Both the position numbers and the translations under genes were made by a program. The notes under the pieces were generated by a model, which did no database searches, had not been told where the DNA came from, and saw only the letters and a program-made list of their open reading frames with translations. A DNA stretch of 64,000 nt from Hyphomicrobium_A sp963759735 (lineage in GTDB: Bacteria; Pseudomonadota; Alphaproteobacteria; Rhizobiales; Hyphomicrobiaceae), in assembly GCA_963759735.1 (NCBI GenBank), contig CAVXAF010000001.1:496001-560000 (forward strand), read 5' to 3'. Shown piece after piece: positions 38,015 through 47,707 of this stretch; positions within the stretch are counted from its first letter, which is position 1; each line of letters starts with the position of its first letter.

Positions 38015-38641
38015 ATGCCAGCTCCGGCCCCCAAGCGTAAGGGTGATACGCGCGAACGCATTCTCGAATTCGCCGAAGCGTCAGTGCTCGAAAAGGGATT
38101 CGACGCCACCTCGATCGACGAACTGATCACCGCCGCGGGCATTACCAAGAGCGGATTTTTCTATCACTTCCGGGACAAGACCGAACTCGCGCGCCTGTTG
38201 CTGGCGCGCTACATCGAACGTGAGACGGCGATGTTCGACGAACTCTTTGGCCGCGCCGATCAGCTGAACGACGACCCGCTTCACGGCTTTCTCGTCGGCC
38301 TCAAAATGTTGGCCGAACTCGTCGCGGACCTGCCGAACGGCCATCCCGGTTGTCTGGTCGCATCCTATTGCTACCAGGACCGCCTCTTTGACCAGCAGGT
38401 GCGAGACCTCAATGCTCAGTCGGTGCTGCTGTGGCGTGCGCGGTTCCGTGAGCGGCTCGACAGGATCGCCGAGCGATACCCGCCGCGGATCCGCGTCGAT
38501 CTCGACGACCTTGCCGACATGCTTTCGGCGGTCGCCGATGGCGGCATCATCCTGTCCAAGGTGCTGCGCGATCCGGCGGCTATGCCACGCCAGATCCTGC
38601 TCTACCGAGACTTTGTGAAAGCGGTGTTCGTGGGCACGTGA
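38015..38641 (+). CDS. TetR/AcrR-family transcriptional regulator
   Basis: 208 residues. The N-terminal helix-turn-helix spans TRERILEFAEASVLEKGFDATSIDELITAAGITKSGFFYHFRDKTEL, a textbook TetR motif. The C-terminal region (PLHGFLVGLKMLAELVADLPNGHPGCLVASYCY) is a ligand-binding helical domain with a cysteine pair of the type seen in TetR_C_11-like members. Divergent from the homocysteine methyltransferase gene; it probably controls itself and possibly that gene. Ligand unknown. Confidence 0.9.
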   Translation: MPAPAPKRKGDTRERILEFAEASVLEKGFDATSIDELITAAGITKSGFFYHFRDKTELARLLLARYIERETAMFDELFGRADQLNDDPLHGFLVGLKMLAELVADLPNGHPGCLVASYCYQDRLFDQQVRDLNAQSVLLWRARFRERLDRIAERYPPRIRVDLDDLADMLSAVADGGIILSKVLRDPAAMPRQILLYRDFVKAVFVGT

Positions 38642-38979
38642 GGCTCTCAGGAGGCTGCGTGTTGGCCGGTAGCGTCCGACCGAGGCACGGTTCTCTTGTG
38701 CAGCATGAGCGACCCGGCGATGGGCCCTACGTAATCGTTTTGGGCGCTGATCGATCGCCGTGCCGGCAATCGACATCTGACAGCCGGCCTTGAACGCCGT
38801 CAGAAAAGCGGCACCCTTAAAATGGCTCCCCTCGACATTGGCTGTTGATTTGCCCCTAAGTCAGCTTCGCCTAGATTTTTAGATGTCGAGGCGAGTGGAT
38901 CGTCCGGTTCTGCCTCCACCGCGTGAGCCTGCGAAGTCGAGGCGGCTATCTCCTCTGCGAAATGCCTTAGTCGTTCGGA
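38642..38979 (+). other. Intergenic stretch with no supported gene
   Basis: About 340 bases between the TetR gene and the converging HlyD gene. No open frame with family features and no clear terminator hairpin were found. Confidence 0.35.
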
Positions 38980-40302
38980 TTACGACTTGGGCGCCTTCTG
39001 GCTATATGTGTACTCGTGCAGGCTGCCGGTGATCGGGGCCTCGGGTAACTTGTCCTGGATGCTACCGGTCGCGGGGTCTTGTGTCGGCGCCGGCTCTGCC
39101 ATGCCCGGCAGGGATGTATCGTGTTGCTGAGCGCTGTCTGCGATGGGGGCCGTCGTCGTCCCCTGAGACAGAGTGCCGGCGGGTGCCTCCACCGCGGCGG
39201 TAGGCGCAATTCGTAGGCTGCGGGTGATGCGGGCTGCGGATGTTCCACGGTTGCCAAGGCGCGATCGCCTCCCCGCAAGAAGTTAGGGATTGCCGCCTGG
39301 ATGATCTCGGAAATGCCGATACCGCACTCCTCCATGTAGCAGCTCGTCAGACGGACCTTCTCATCGAGAGCGAAATCCTTCGGCTGAGAAAGCTCGACAC
39401 GGACGAGCTGGCCACGACCGCGTACGCGGTTGGGAAGCTGAAATTCCGGTGGCAATGCGTCAGTGACCGGCAGGACGCGCTCGATGTAACCGGTGGCCGT
39501 GCGACCGCGACCCTTGATCGAGACCTTCTGACCCTCGTCGACGTCGAAGATGTAGTTCTCCGGGATGTAGGCGAGAACGTAGCTCGTGCCAGCGTAGATG
39601 TTGGCGACCGGCGTTGCCCCTGCACTCAGGACCTCCCCGACCATGCCGACGTGGCTGCCCACGTAGCCGCTCGCCGGCGCCGTCAACACGCCGCTGCCGT
39701 AAGTGCGCTGCAGGTCCGTGTAGGCGCTCGACACCTGAAGGAGGGCGCCCTGATTGGCGGCGATCTCCGTCTCGAGCGATGTCTTCTCGGCTTGCAGCGA
39801 GAGAAGCTTGTCCATCGCCTGCACCTGGGCGGCCGACATCTGCTGCATGGAGCGGGCGAGGGCGAGGCCGTTTGCGTTCGCCTTTTGCAGCGTGTTCATA
39901 TACGCGTTCGCGCTCTCGGCAGCGACCTTCGCAATCGGGAGGAGGGCTTTACCACGTCGGCCGCCCCTCGAGTTGGGCAACGCGGCCAGTTACGCGTGCC
40001 TGCTCTGCGGCGAGGTCGGCCAGCGAGCGCGACATCGCCGCCGAGTCCACGACCGCGATCTCCTGTCCGGCTTCGACCCAGTCGCCCGGGCGCACGTTGA
40101 TCTGACGGATGCGGGCATCCGGCCAGGGTGAGGCGACGGCAACGGTTTGGCGCGTCACGAGCCCGTCTGCATCGAGCATGAGGCTGCCGCCGCCGAGCGC
40201 ATAGACCGCAAATCCACCGGCGCTGCTGATGACCAGCGTGGTCAGCACGAGCTTGCGCAGCCGCTTCCACTTAACTTGACTGGCCTGAAGTTGATTGCTC
40301 AT
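38980..40302 (-). pseudogene. HlyD-family secretion/adaptor protein, frameshifted twice
   Basis: The first 115 residues (one frame) give a cytosolic start, a membrane helix (LVLTTLVISSAGGFAVYAL) and a biotinyl-lipoyl-like strand set (IRQINVRPGDWVEAGQEIAVVDS). The second frame carries the coiled-coil hairpin (ALARSMQQMSAAQVQAMDKLLSLQAEKTSLETEIA) and the second lipoyl half and barrel (GSGVLTAPASGYVGSHVGMVGEVLSAG). The frames join near 39950-39965. A second shift near 39205-39225 leads to a proline/threonine-rich tail. The start has a good ribosome-binding site (GAGGAC). It is the third gene of the epimerase/glycosyltransferase operon, so it likely serves as the periplasmic adaptor for polysaccharide export. 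Confidence 0.8.
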
Positions 40303-40317
40303 GGCTGTCCTCGTTTC

Positions 40318-41468
40318 TCAGGCGGCGTGAGCGTGACGGCATGCGGGCTTGCGCTGCATGATGCGGGCAGCGATCCGGTCTGCGGCATCACCGCGTCCAA
40401 AGGGGTTAGGAGCATTGATCAACTTGCGCTCGCCGCTGTCGGTCAGTTGGCGCACGCCATCGACGATGGCGTCGTAGTCAGAGCCAACGAGCCTGCCGAA
40501 GCCAGCCTTGACGACTTCAGGACGCTCGGTGCTCTCGCGCGTGATGAGAATCTGAAGGCCGAACGTGGGAGCTTCCTCCTGCACGCCGCCGGAGTCCGTG
40601 ACGACGGTCCAGGCGCGGTCGAGAAGGTAAACGAAGTCCGGATACTGCAGAGGCGACAGCAGGTAGACGTTGGGCGCGTCACCGAGGTAGTTGAGAACGT
40701 CACCACGGACCTGCGGGTTCAGGTGAACGGGGAGCGCAATAACCTTGTCGCCGTCCCCGGCCAGCGTGCGCAGTGCGCGAAGGACGTTGCGCATCGGTGC
40801 ACCAATATTCTCGCGGCGGTGCATGGTCGCCAGGACCAGCTTTTTGTCGACCGGCAATGCGCACACGCTGGCGTCGATCGGCTGATAGAAGGCGCCGATC
40901 TTGGTGCGAGCATACAGCAGCGCGTCGACGACGGTGTTGCCCACCATGTCGATGTCACGGTTCGCTATGCCTTCGCGCAGCAGATTGTCCCGCGCCGCTC
41001 GCGTAGGTGGGAAGTGCAGGCTCGCAGCCTGGCCAATAAGTCGACGGTTGAACTCCTCGGGGAACGGCGAATCGAGGTCGCCGGTGCGCAGGCCGGCCTC
41101 GACGTGCGCCACGGGGACGCGTCCCATGAAGCCGGCCGTCGCAGCGGCCGCCGCCGTCGCGGTGTCGCCTTGGACGATGATCCAATCATAGGTCTTGGCG
41201 CGCAGGATTTTCTCGACCTGCTCGGTCATGCGACCGAACTTGCCGGCGAGCCCCTGCTCCTCGACGATGTTGGAGCCTTGTGGGTGACAGTAACGGCGAA
41301 GAAGTCGAGCAGCCCGGCCGCTAGCTCGATATGCTGACCCGACCAGAAAACATCCAGCTCAGCGCCCGCGTCCTGCAGGGCTTTGCAGACCGGTCCGTGC
41401 TTGATGATCTCAGGGCGTGTGCCGAAGGCGACGAGAACGCGCATACTGTTATCTGCTTTCTTGGTCAT
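40318..41468 (-). pseudogene. wecB: Non-hydrolysing UDP-N-acetylglucosamine 2-epimerase, frameshifted
   Basis: The N-terminal frame gives VLVAFGTRPEIIKHGPVCKAL and FWSGQHIELAAGLLDFF, the WecB N-terminus. The second frame gives VQGDTATAAAAATAGF, VAHVEAGLRTGD, FPEEFNRRLIGQAASLHF, MHRRENIG, HLNPQV and VTDSGGVQEEAPTFG, all family hallmarks. The frames join near 41270-41285. The enzyme converts UDP-GlcNAc to UDP-ManNAc. The ATG overlaps the stop of the upstream glycosyltransferase by 4 bases (ATGA), so the sugar nucleotide probably feeds that enzyme. The symbol reflects family membership, not proven orthology. Confidence 0.88.
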
Positions 41469-42749
41469 CGATTGGCGGAGACGAAATCGTCGGGGATGTC
41501 ATGCACCGTCTTCGACCAGACGATGGGTTTGGTGGCGAGTTCGGACTCGCCGAGGAACGTTTTCCAGGCGCGGTAGACCGCGGCCATGTTGATGTAGAGC
41601 GCTGCCGGCCAACGCACGGCGATGCCGAGCCAGTCGTACTTGCCGTAGACCTCGTAGCCGGAGATCACGCGAACGACGTAGCGGGTGACGAGCGCGAAGA
41701 GGTTGATCCACATGGACACGATGACGACGTCGCCCATCGGTTCAGGGAAGTCTGCCAGCTCGACGTAGCCGAGCAGCATCAGGCCCAGGAGTGCGGCAGA
41801 GATCGGCGGCAAAAAGCTGGTGATCATCCCCTTGCGGTCGCGCAGGAAGAAATAGAAGTCCCACGGATCGCCGGTCCAACCGAGCTTGCAGTAGGCCTCG
41901 AAGTTGATGCCATAGACCCATCGGGTCTTCTGTTTGATCGAGGCTTCCAGCGTTTTGGGGAAATATTCGCGCGTAGCGACGAAATCCAAGCCATCGTTGA
42001 CGTTGCGCGGGATGGCGGCGAACGCCGACTTGAATCCCGAGCGCTTGGCCTCGATGCCGAGGATGTAGTCCTCGGTGACGGTGTCCGACATCAGAACCTG
42101 GCCGCGTGTCGCGAGGAAATGCTTGATGAGGCGCTTGGTTACGCAGGTGCCGACACCGGCTGATGGGATGGCGGCGCCGACAGCATCGCGGACGATCAAT
42201 TCGCGCGTGTGGCGCTCGGCGAACTCGTCCATGTAAGTGGATGCAACGATGGCGCCCTTACCGCGGTTCAAGGAGAACACGGGGGCCTGGATGAAGTCGT
42301 TCTCTTGGGCGTAAGCGGCGTAGACAGCGAACGAACGCGCATCGATGACATCTTCGCTATCGTGCAAGACGACCAGCTCGGGCGCCTCGTCGACGCTGAA
42401 CGAACATTTCATTCAGCATCTGGCCCTTCGACGTCGGACCAGGCAGACGGTTGACGATGACCTTCACCCGCGCGGGGTACTTAGCCTCTAGCTCTTTTGC
42501 GACGCGCAGCGTTCCGGTGTCGTTCGGATAGACGCCGAGATAGAGAGAGACCTGTGGGTCTTGAATCCGGGCGAGATTGTCCTCGACCATCTTTCCGAGG
42601 ACCTCTTCCTCGTGCCAGTTGGCGACGAAGACGCCGGCCGGAGGAACGACAGCCTCGCCATCATCGAGATGCGTCACGCGGCGGCGTACGATGCCAAGAG
42701 GGACAAGGTCGATGAACGCATCGTCGATCGATGACACGCTAATCAACAC
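41465..42749 (-). pseudogene. NfrB-like family 2 glycosyltransferase, frameshifted
   Basis: About 430 residues when joined. The first frame (GTG at 42749) has SSIDDAFIDLV, ANWHEEEVLGKMVEDNLARI and LGVYPNDTGTLRVAKELEAKYP; the second has VVLHDSEDVIDARSF, YMDEFAERHTRELIVRDAVGAAIPSAGVG, DTVTEDYILGIEAKRSG, EYFPKTLEASIKQKTRWVYGI (the QxxRW motif) and several membrane helices. The order and wording match phage-N4-adsorption protein B (NfrB) glycosyltransferases. Unlike E. coli NfrB it ends soon after the last helix (DIPDDFVSANR) and lacks the C-terminal MshEN c-di-GMP-binding domain. The shift lies near 42395-42415. An ATG near 42765 in another frame may be the original start. Confidence 0.82.
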
Positions 42750-42988
42750 GCTTACCGATCATTACTTTGTGTTTCGGCGCGTCGCTATATCTGCTGTGCA
42801 GCGGGGCTGTGATGCGGTGCTAGCCCGCGCGTGGGAAAACGCGCGCAACGGCCATCAACGCCACACAACGTCGGCGGTGTGCAGCATCAGAAAAATGACC
42901 CGCGCTCAAAGACTACTTTTTTGGCGGCACCGTGTACGCGTGCGAGCAGGCGAGGCTGCAGAGGCGCCATATTGCGCCGGCCGAATGG

Positions 42989-44210
42989 TCACCGTGCTGA
43001 GATTGCGACCATACGCGGCTGGCGACGGCGGTTTGGGCCGATGACCTGGCACTTGCCGTGCTGCTTGGCCCGGTACATCCGCGTGTCGGCCGCTTCCAGG
43101 AGTTCATCGGCGGTGTCGGCTTCGCCGCTGTCGGCTATGCCCACGCTGGCGGTTTGTCGTGAACCGTCCGGTCGCGGGCACAGCGATTCGTGCATGAACC
43201 GCGCTATGATCGTTTCGGCGTCTTCGGCGGTGGTGTCCGGCATGACGATCAGGAACTCCTCTCCGCCCCAGCGGATAACCATGTCCTGCTTGCGAAAGAC
43301 TGATTGCAGTTGGCCCGCCACTACTTTGAGGATGTGGTCACCCGCGGCGTGACCGTAGCGGTCGTTGATGGTTTTGAAATCGTCGAGATCGAGATAGGCG
43401 ATGCTGAGCGGCGCGCCGCGGCGCTTTGCCCCCTGAAACTGCACCTCCAGGAATTCTTCTCCCAGTGCCCGGCCGTACACACCGGTGAGCCTGTCACGAA
43501 GTGCATGGTCGGTGGCCGCGATGAGCAACTGCAGCTGGCTCAACCCGGCCAGCGCCGCAACGCCCGCTACCAGCAGCAACGGCCATAACTGGCTCAAGGC
43601 TGTCCAAGCATTTCCGACATCGCTTGTCGGCATGCCGCCGGGTAGCCCCGCCGTCAGCGGCGAGACGTAGAGGACCAGTGCAAGGGCGCAGATGGCGAGG
43701 AATCCGGTCGCGATGCCGGAGCTTTCTGACCAAGTCAGCGGAAAGATCGCAAGCCCCGCCAGAACGACGTAGGGGACGTTTGCGTAGGCCACCGCGAGGA
43801 AAGCCGGGACTTGATCTGCTTGATGCGCGAACATGACGGTGGTGAAGAAGAAAAACAGTGCTGGAATCGCATAAAGGGCGCGCACGAGCGAGATGGCTCG
43901 CTTTTCACCAGCTCTTCTGCGCCGCCATGACCCCCACGGTGGCGAACGCCAAGGCCGCAAGGATACGGCCACCCGCAAGCGGCAGGGCAAGGGCAGACGG
44001 GAAAGCCAACAGGTCAATGCCAATCCAGGCGATCGAGAGGAACGTGAACAAGGCGGCGATGAAGCGCACGCGATTGGTCACCAGCCCTGTTCGAGCGCGG
44101 CGCACAGCAAATCCATGATGCTGGCGGCTCAACAGAGATGCCCAGCTTGCCGTTGAGATCAGCCTCATATTGTCGAACAGACGCTTTGGCATGCCACGGT
44201 CATAACGCAT
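42989..44210 (-). pseudogene. Membrane GGDEF diguanylate cyclase (MASE7-like), frameshifted
   Basis: The N-terminal frame (43905-44210) holds membrane helices FIAALFTFLSIAWIGIDLLA and ILAALAFATVGVMA. The second frame continues with more helices (LYAIPALFFFFTTVMFAH, VVLAGLAIFPLTW, GFLAICALALVLYV, LWPLLLVAGVAALAGL) and a GGDEF domain with the active motif WGGEEFLIVM and an RKQD inhibitory site five residues before it. The frames meet near 43905-43925. The sensor part resembles the MASE7 type. It lies 240 bases upstream of the glycosyltransferase gene on the same strand and could supply c-di-GMP to that module. Confidence 0.85.
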
Positions 44211-44348
44211 GGGGCGTAAAGGGGGCGGTTGTGGACCGCGGCATCTTCATTCGAGGCAAAGAAACTGTGTTGCTATGATCGGAGATGATTTCGCCCTCGG
44301 AAAACCCGCAAATCCACCCGTTGGCAACTCCGTGCGCTCGAGGATCTG

Positions 44349-44594
44349 CTATTCGAGCCAGTCCACCTCAGTTACCAGGTCAATCAGGCTCGACACATCC
44401 AGCGCCCCATCGACTAGCGCGCGGTACCGGGTAGAGTAAGTCTGCGCAAGCCTATCGCCCGTTGAGCAACTCCTCCTGTAGCGATTTCTGTTCCGGAGTT
44501 TTTTAGTCCAAGCCTTGAGCAACACCAGTCCGGCGGCAACCGCTGCGGCACCGAGTAGAAATCGCCTACGACGGTAATCGGGCGGCGGCTCCAT
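44349..44594 (-). CDS. Small single-helix membrane hypothetical
   Basis: 81 residues from the inner ATG; an arginine-rich stretch (YRRRR) precedes a hydrophobic helix (FLLGAAAVAAGLVLLKAW), then a basic segment. It lies between the two divergent cyclase genes. There is no family match I recognise and the ribosome-binding site is weak, so it may be a remnant. Confidence 0.3.
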   Translation of the reverse strand: MEPPPDYRRRRFLLGAAAVAAGLVLLKAWTKKLRNRNRYRRSCSTGDRLAQTYSTRYRALVDGALDVSSLIDLVTEVDWLE

Positions 44595-44723
44595 TTTTGC
44601 CCCAACGCTCAATGGTCGGTCTCGGCCGGCATAACCCAATCATTAAGGGCCTTCGGTGAGTGGCAGCTTTCTGATTAGGCTGAGGGTAATCCTCGTTCGG
44701 TATACCGAGAGTGGAGGTTCGAC

Positions 44724-45817
44724 GTGGCGCATTCGCGAAAAAAAACAGTGACGGCGGCATCGGCTGATCGCAAGTCCTCCGACCGGCAGAAGCTCCTGGA
44801 TCTCGCCCGCACGCTCACAGCCATGAAGCAGACTATGGCCGAATTGCTGCAAAGCAAGCAACAGCTCGCAAATCTGAACAAGTGGTTCGAAGTGGCCCTG
44901 GATAATATGGGCCGTGGACTCTCCATGTTCGACCGCGATCAGCGGTTGGTCGTGTGCAACAAGCTCTATCGCGAAATCTACGGCCTTCCGAAGCGTCTCA
45001 CTCGACCGGGGACTTCCCTTACCGCGTTGCTAGCTTTCCATGGGCGGCGGAAAAAAGGCGCCGACAAAGGTCGAGCGCTGGAGTCGCAAGATGCGTGGAT
45101 TGCGGCACATCTCGCCAAACTTCGCCGCGGGGAGACCTTTGCCTACATTCAGGAGCTAGAGAACGGCACGACCGTGCAAGTCACCGGGCAGCCGCTTCCT
45201 GGCGGCGGCTGGGTCGACATCCAGGAAGACATCACGGAGAGACGCAAGTCCGAAGAGAAAATCACATGGCTGGCTCATCACGATCCCCTGACGCGGGCAG
45301 CCAACCGCGTCCACTTTGGTCGTGAACTGGACCATGCGTTGCGCCATCTGCAACCTGGGTCCGGTGTGGCTGTTCACTGGATCGACCTCGACAAGTTCAA
45401 GCAAGTCAACGACACGCTGGGCCATCCGGTGGGCGATGCCTGCTGAAGAGTGTGGTTCGATCGCTACGGAAATGCGTTCGGGGTAATGACCTCGTGGCGC
45501 GCTTGGGCGGCGATGAGTTTGCGGTCATCCAGTCCGGCGCCAACACGGCGGAAGAAGCTAGCAGGCTTGCCGACCGGCTCATTGCAGCTATCAGCACGCC
45601 CAGGCAAGTGATGGGCCACTCGCTCATTGTGCGCGCCAGCATCGGAATTGCCTTGGCGCCGCGCGACGGGACCAACGCCCGCGAGCTGCTCCATAACGCA
45701 GATGTGGCGCTGTACGCAGCCAAGCGCGCGGGACGCGGCAACTCGCGCCTCTTTGATCGAGTAACGACAGCCCGGGTCCCCCTTGTCGAGGACTTCGCCG
45801 AATTGACCGGAGGCTAG
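44724..45817 (+). pseudogene. PAS-GGDEF diguanylate cyclase, frameshifted
   Basis: About 365 residues when joined. GTG start with a short coiled region (TLTAMKQTMAELLQSKQQLANLNKWFEV), a PAS domain (ALDNMGRGLSMFDRDQRLVVCNKLYREIYGLP ... WVDIQEDITERRK) and a GGDEF domain split by a frame change near 45435-45445, just after LGHPVGDA. The second part has the active motif LGGDEFAVI preceded by RGND as I-site. No membrane helices, so cytosolic. It is the first plus-strand gene ahead of the second exopolysaccharide module (HlyD, PilZ-GT2, GH5) and probably supplies its c-di-GMP. Confidence 0.86.
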
Positions 45818-45896
45818 CGCGCAGGCACTCAGGCGGAACCAGCGGATAGACACCGCTTCGAGAGATGAGCGGTCAGCATCGTCCCAGGTGCGTGCA

Positions 45897-46175
45897 TCAT
45901 CTTCGCCTCCGCTCCAGGGGCACTACCTTGGCGTGGAGTTGTCGTTCTGCAGGCTCCAGAGTTGTTGCCCCCAGGGCGTCGAACGCGGCCTGCTGAAGAC
46001 GCTTAAAGTCTCGCCCTCCACGCGCAACGGCATCTAATATTGCCGCCTCCATTTTGGCCCGGTCGTCGTGCGACACGCCTGCAACACCCAACTGAGCAGC
46101 GACCCACGCTGCCTCCAGGGCAGCGGTCATCAGGCCAATCGTATCGGTATCGTAGGGGGCAGCTTTGAACGGCAT
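45897..46175 (-). CDS. Conserved small hypothetical protein
   Basis: 92 residues: MPFKAAPYDTDTIGLMTAALEAAW, then a helical body and a basic tail (PLERRRR). From memory the MPFK...T..LMT.AL.AAW start recurs in small proteins of Bradyrhizobium relatives, function unknown. Soluble, no signal. It sits on the minus strand between the cyclase and the HlyD gene, interrupting the plus-strand module. Confidence 0.6.
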   Translation of the reverse strand: MPFKAAPYDTDTIGLMTAALEAAWVAAQLGVAGVSHDDRAKMEAAILDAVARGGRDFKRLQQAAFDALGATTLEPAERQLHAKVVPLERRRR

Positions 46176-46416
46176 GCGGCCGATGCTAATCGCCGTTCAT
46201 GAAGGGTTCGTGCTTGCGGCGCGCTTCCGGCCCTTTAGCACTTGAAGTTGGCGTGGCGCTTGCTGCGTTGCCTATCGCAAGGATCGCGAAGCGCAATCAA
46301 CCGGCGTGGCGGGCGATGACAAGCAATTCGCAATTTCCATAAAATTGCGACCGTCCTCATAATCGGACCGAGAGGCGCGCGTGATAACCGAGGAGTAACC
46401 CTCGAGGCGCCCAACA

Positions 46417-47706
46417 ATGACAAGATTTACTGGCATCCGATCGATCTTCAGCACGCGCGGCGTGCGCATAGCAGCAGCACTGGCGCTTATCGGAGCGGGC
46501 TTGTGGGCCTTCGCACCCTACGTCGCCTACCGCGTTTCGTCTTCGGCATTTGTCAACTCAGAGATCAGTCGCGTTCGCGCGCCGATTGAGGGGTATCTCT
46601 CCACCGAGCTGCCGAGGAAGGGCAAGTTCATAGATCTTGCTTCCACGTTGACACTCATCAAATCAGATTCTGCCGACCGGCGCCGGCTCCTGGACCTTGA
46701 AGGTCAGCAGGCCGAGGCGAACGAACGCGCCGCACTCGCTCGGAAGCAACTTATGGATATCGCGGAATTGGATCGTGAACTCGAGCAGCGCCTGCGGGCG
46801 TATCGCGGTGGGTCGATCGAACGACTGGGTCTTGAGATCAAGGAAGCGGAGGCGGAGAGTACCGGCTGCCTCGCAGAGGTTCTGCAAAGACGCGACATCG
46901 GAACGCGCATGCAAGGCCTCGCAAAATTGGGTACCACCTCGCAAATTCGTTCGGCAGAAGCTTTGGCCAAGCAAGAGGCGACTGCTGCCCTGTGCCAGAT
47001 GGCCGCCGCACGTGTCGAGCGCTTGAAGGCTGAATTGAGTTCGCTGCGAAATGGCGTCTATCTACGTGACGCAAGCAACGACGTTCCCTACTCGCAACAG
47101 CAGCGTGAGCGGCTTTTTCTACGCCGTCAGGAGCTGGAAACCGAAGCGCACAGGGAAAGTGCCCGCGCGCTACAGCTTAGGGCGGACATCGCGGAAGAAC
47201 GCAGTCGCGTGCAGCGCCTAACGCAATACAAGTTCGATCTTCCCCCGGACCATGTCGTTTGGTCGGTCCCGGCTAGCCCCGGGTCGGCCGTGACCCAGGG
47301 CCAGACCGTCATCGATTTTGCCGATTGCGACAACAGGTTCGTAGCGGTCGAACTGCCGGAGCGCGAATTCGAGACGATCAAGCCCGGCGATACTGCATCC
47401 GTGCGTCTGATCGGCAGTGATGTCTGGCGGCAAGGCATCGTTCGGCAGGTACGGGGCTCAGCCGCCCACGAAGACGAGCGGCTCCTCGCGGCGCAGGTTC
47501 CTGTTCCCACGCGAGGCAATATCACCGTTGAGGTCAGCTTGCCGCGCGAAGGCGCGCAGACCATCGGCAGCAATTTCTGCGACATCGGTCGCTTAGCCGA
47601 CGTGCGCTTCGAACGCTCGTCTCCGGCCATCATGGAAACGGCAAGCGGGCTCTTTTGGTCGTTCGTCGACCTCTTCCGGCCGGCTGTGAAGGTAGCGAGC
47701 CAGTAA
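46417..47706 (+). CDS. HlyD-family membrane-fusion/adaptor protein
   Basis: 429 residues. A basic N-terminus and one membrane helix (IAAALALIGAGLWAFAPYVAYRV) anchor it; VNSEISRVRAPIEGYLSTELPRKGKFI is the first lipoyl half, a long coiled-coil hairpin runs over roughly residues 85-260, and VWSVPASPGSAVTQGQTVIDFADCDN is the second half, followed by a beta-barrel (VAVELPEREFETIKPGDTASVRLIG). Its stop lies 1 base before the GTG of the glycosyltransferase gene. The pairing resembles Alg44/BcsB-type periplasmic partners of secreted-polysaccharide synthases. Confidence 0.88.
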   Translation: MTRFTGIRSIFSTRGVRIAAALALIGAGLWAFAPYVAYRVSSSAFVNSEISRVRAPIEGYLSTELPRKGKFIDLASTLTLIKSDSADRRRLLDLEGQQAEANERAALARKQLMDIAELDRELEQRLRAYRGGSIERLGLEIKEAEAESTGCLAEVLQRRDIGTRMQGLAKLGTTSQIRSAEALAKQEATAALCQMAAARVERLKAELSSLRNGVYLRDASNDVPYSQQQRERLFLRRQELETEAHRESARALQLRADIAEERSRVQRLTQYKFDLPPDHVVWSVPASPGSAVTQGQTVIDFADCDNRFVAVELPEREFETIKPGDTASVRLIGSDVWRQGIVRQVRGSAAHEDERLLAAQVPVPTRGNITVEVSLPREGAQTIGSNFCDIGRLADVRFERSSPAIMETASGLFWSFVDLFRPAVKVASQ

Positions 47707-47707
47707 C

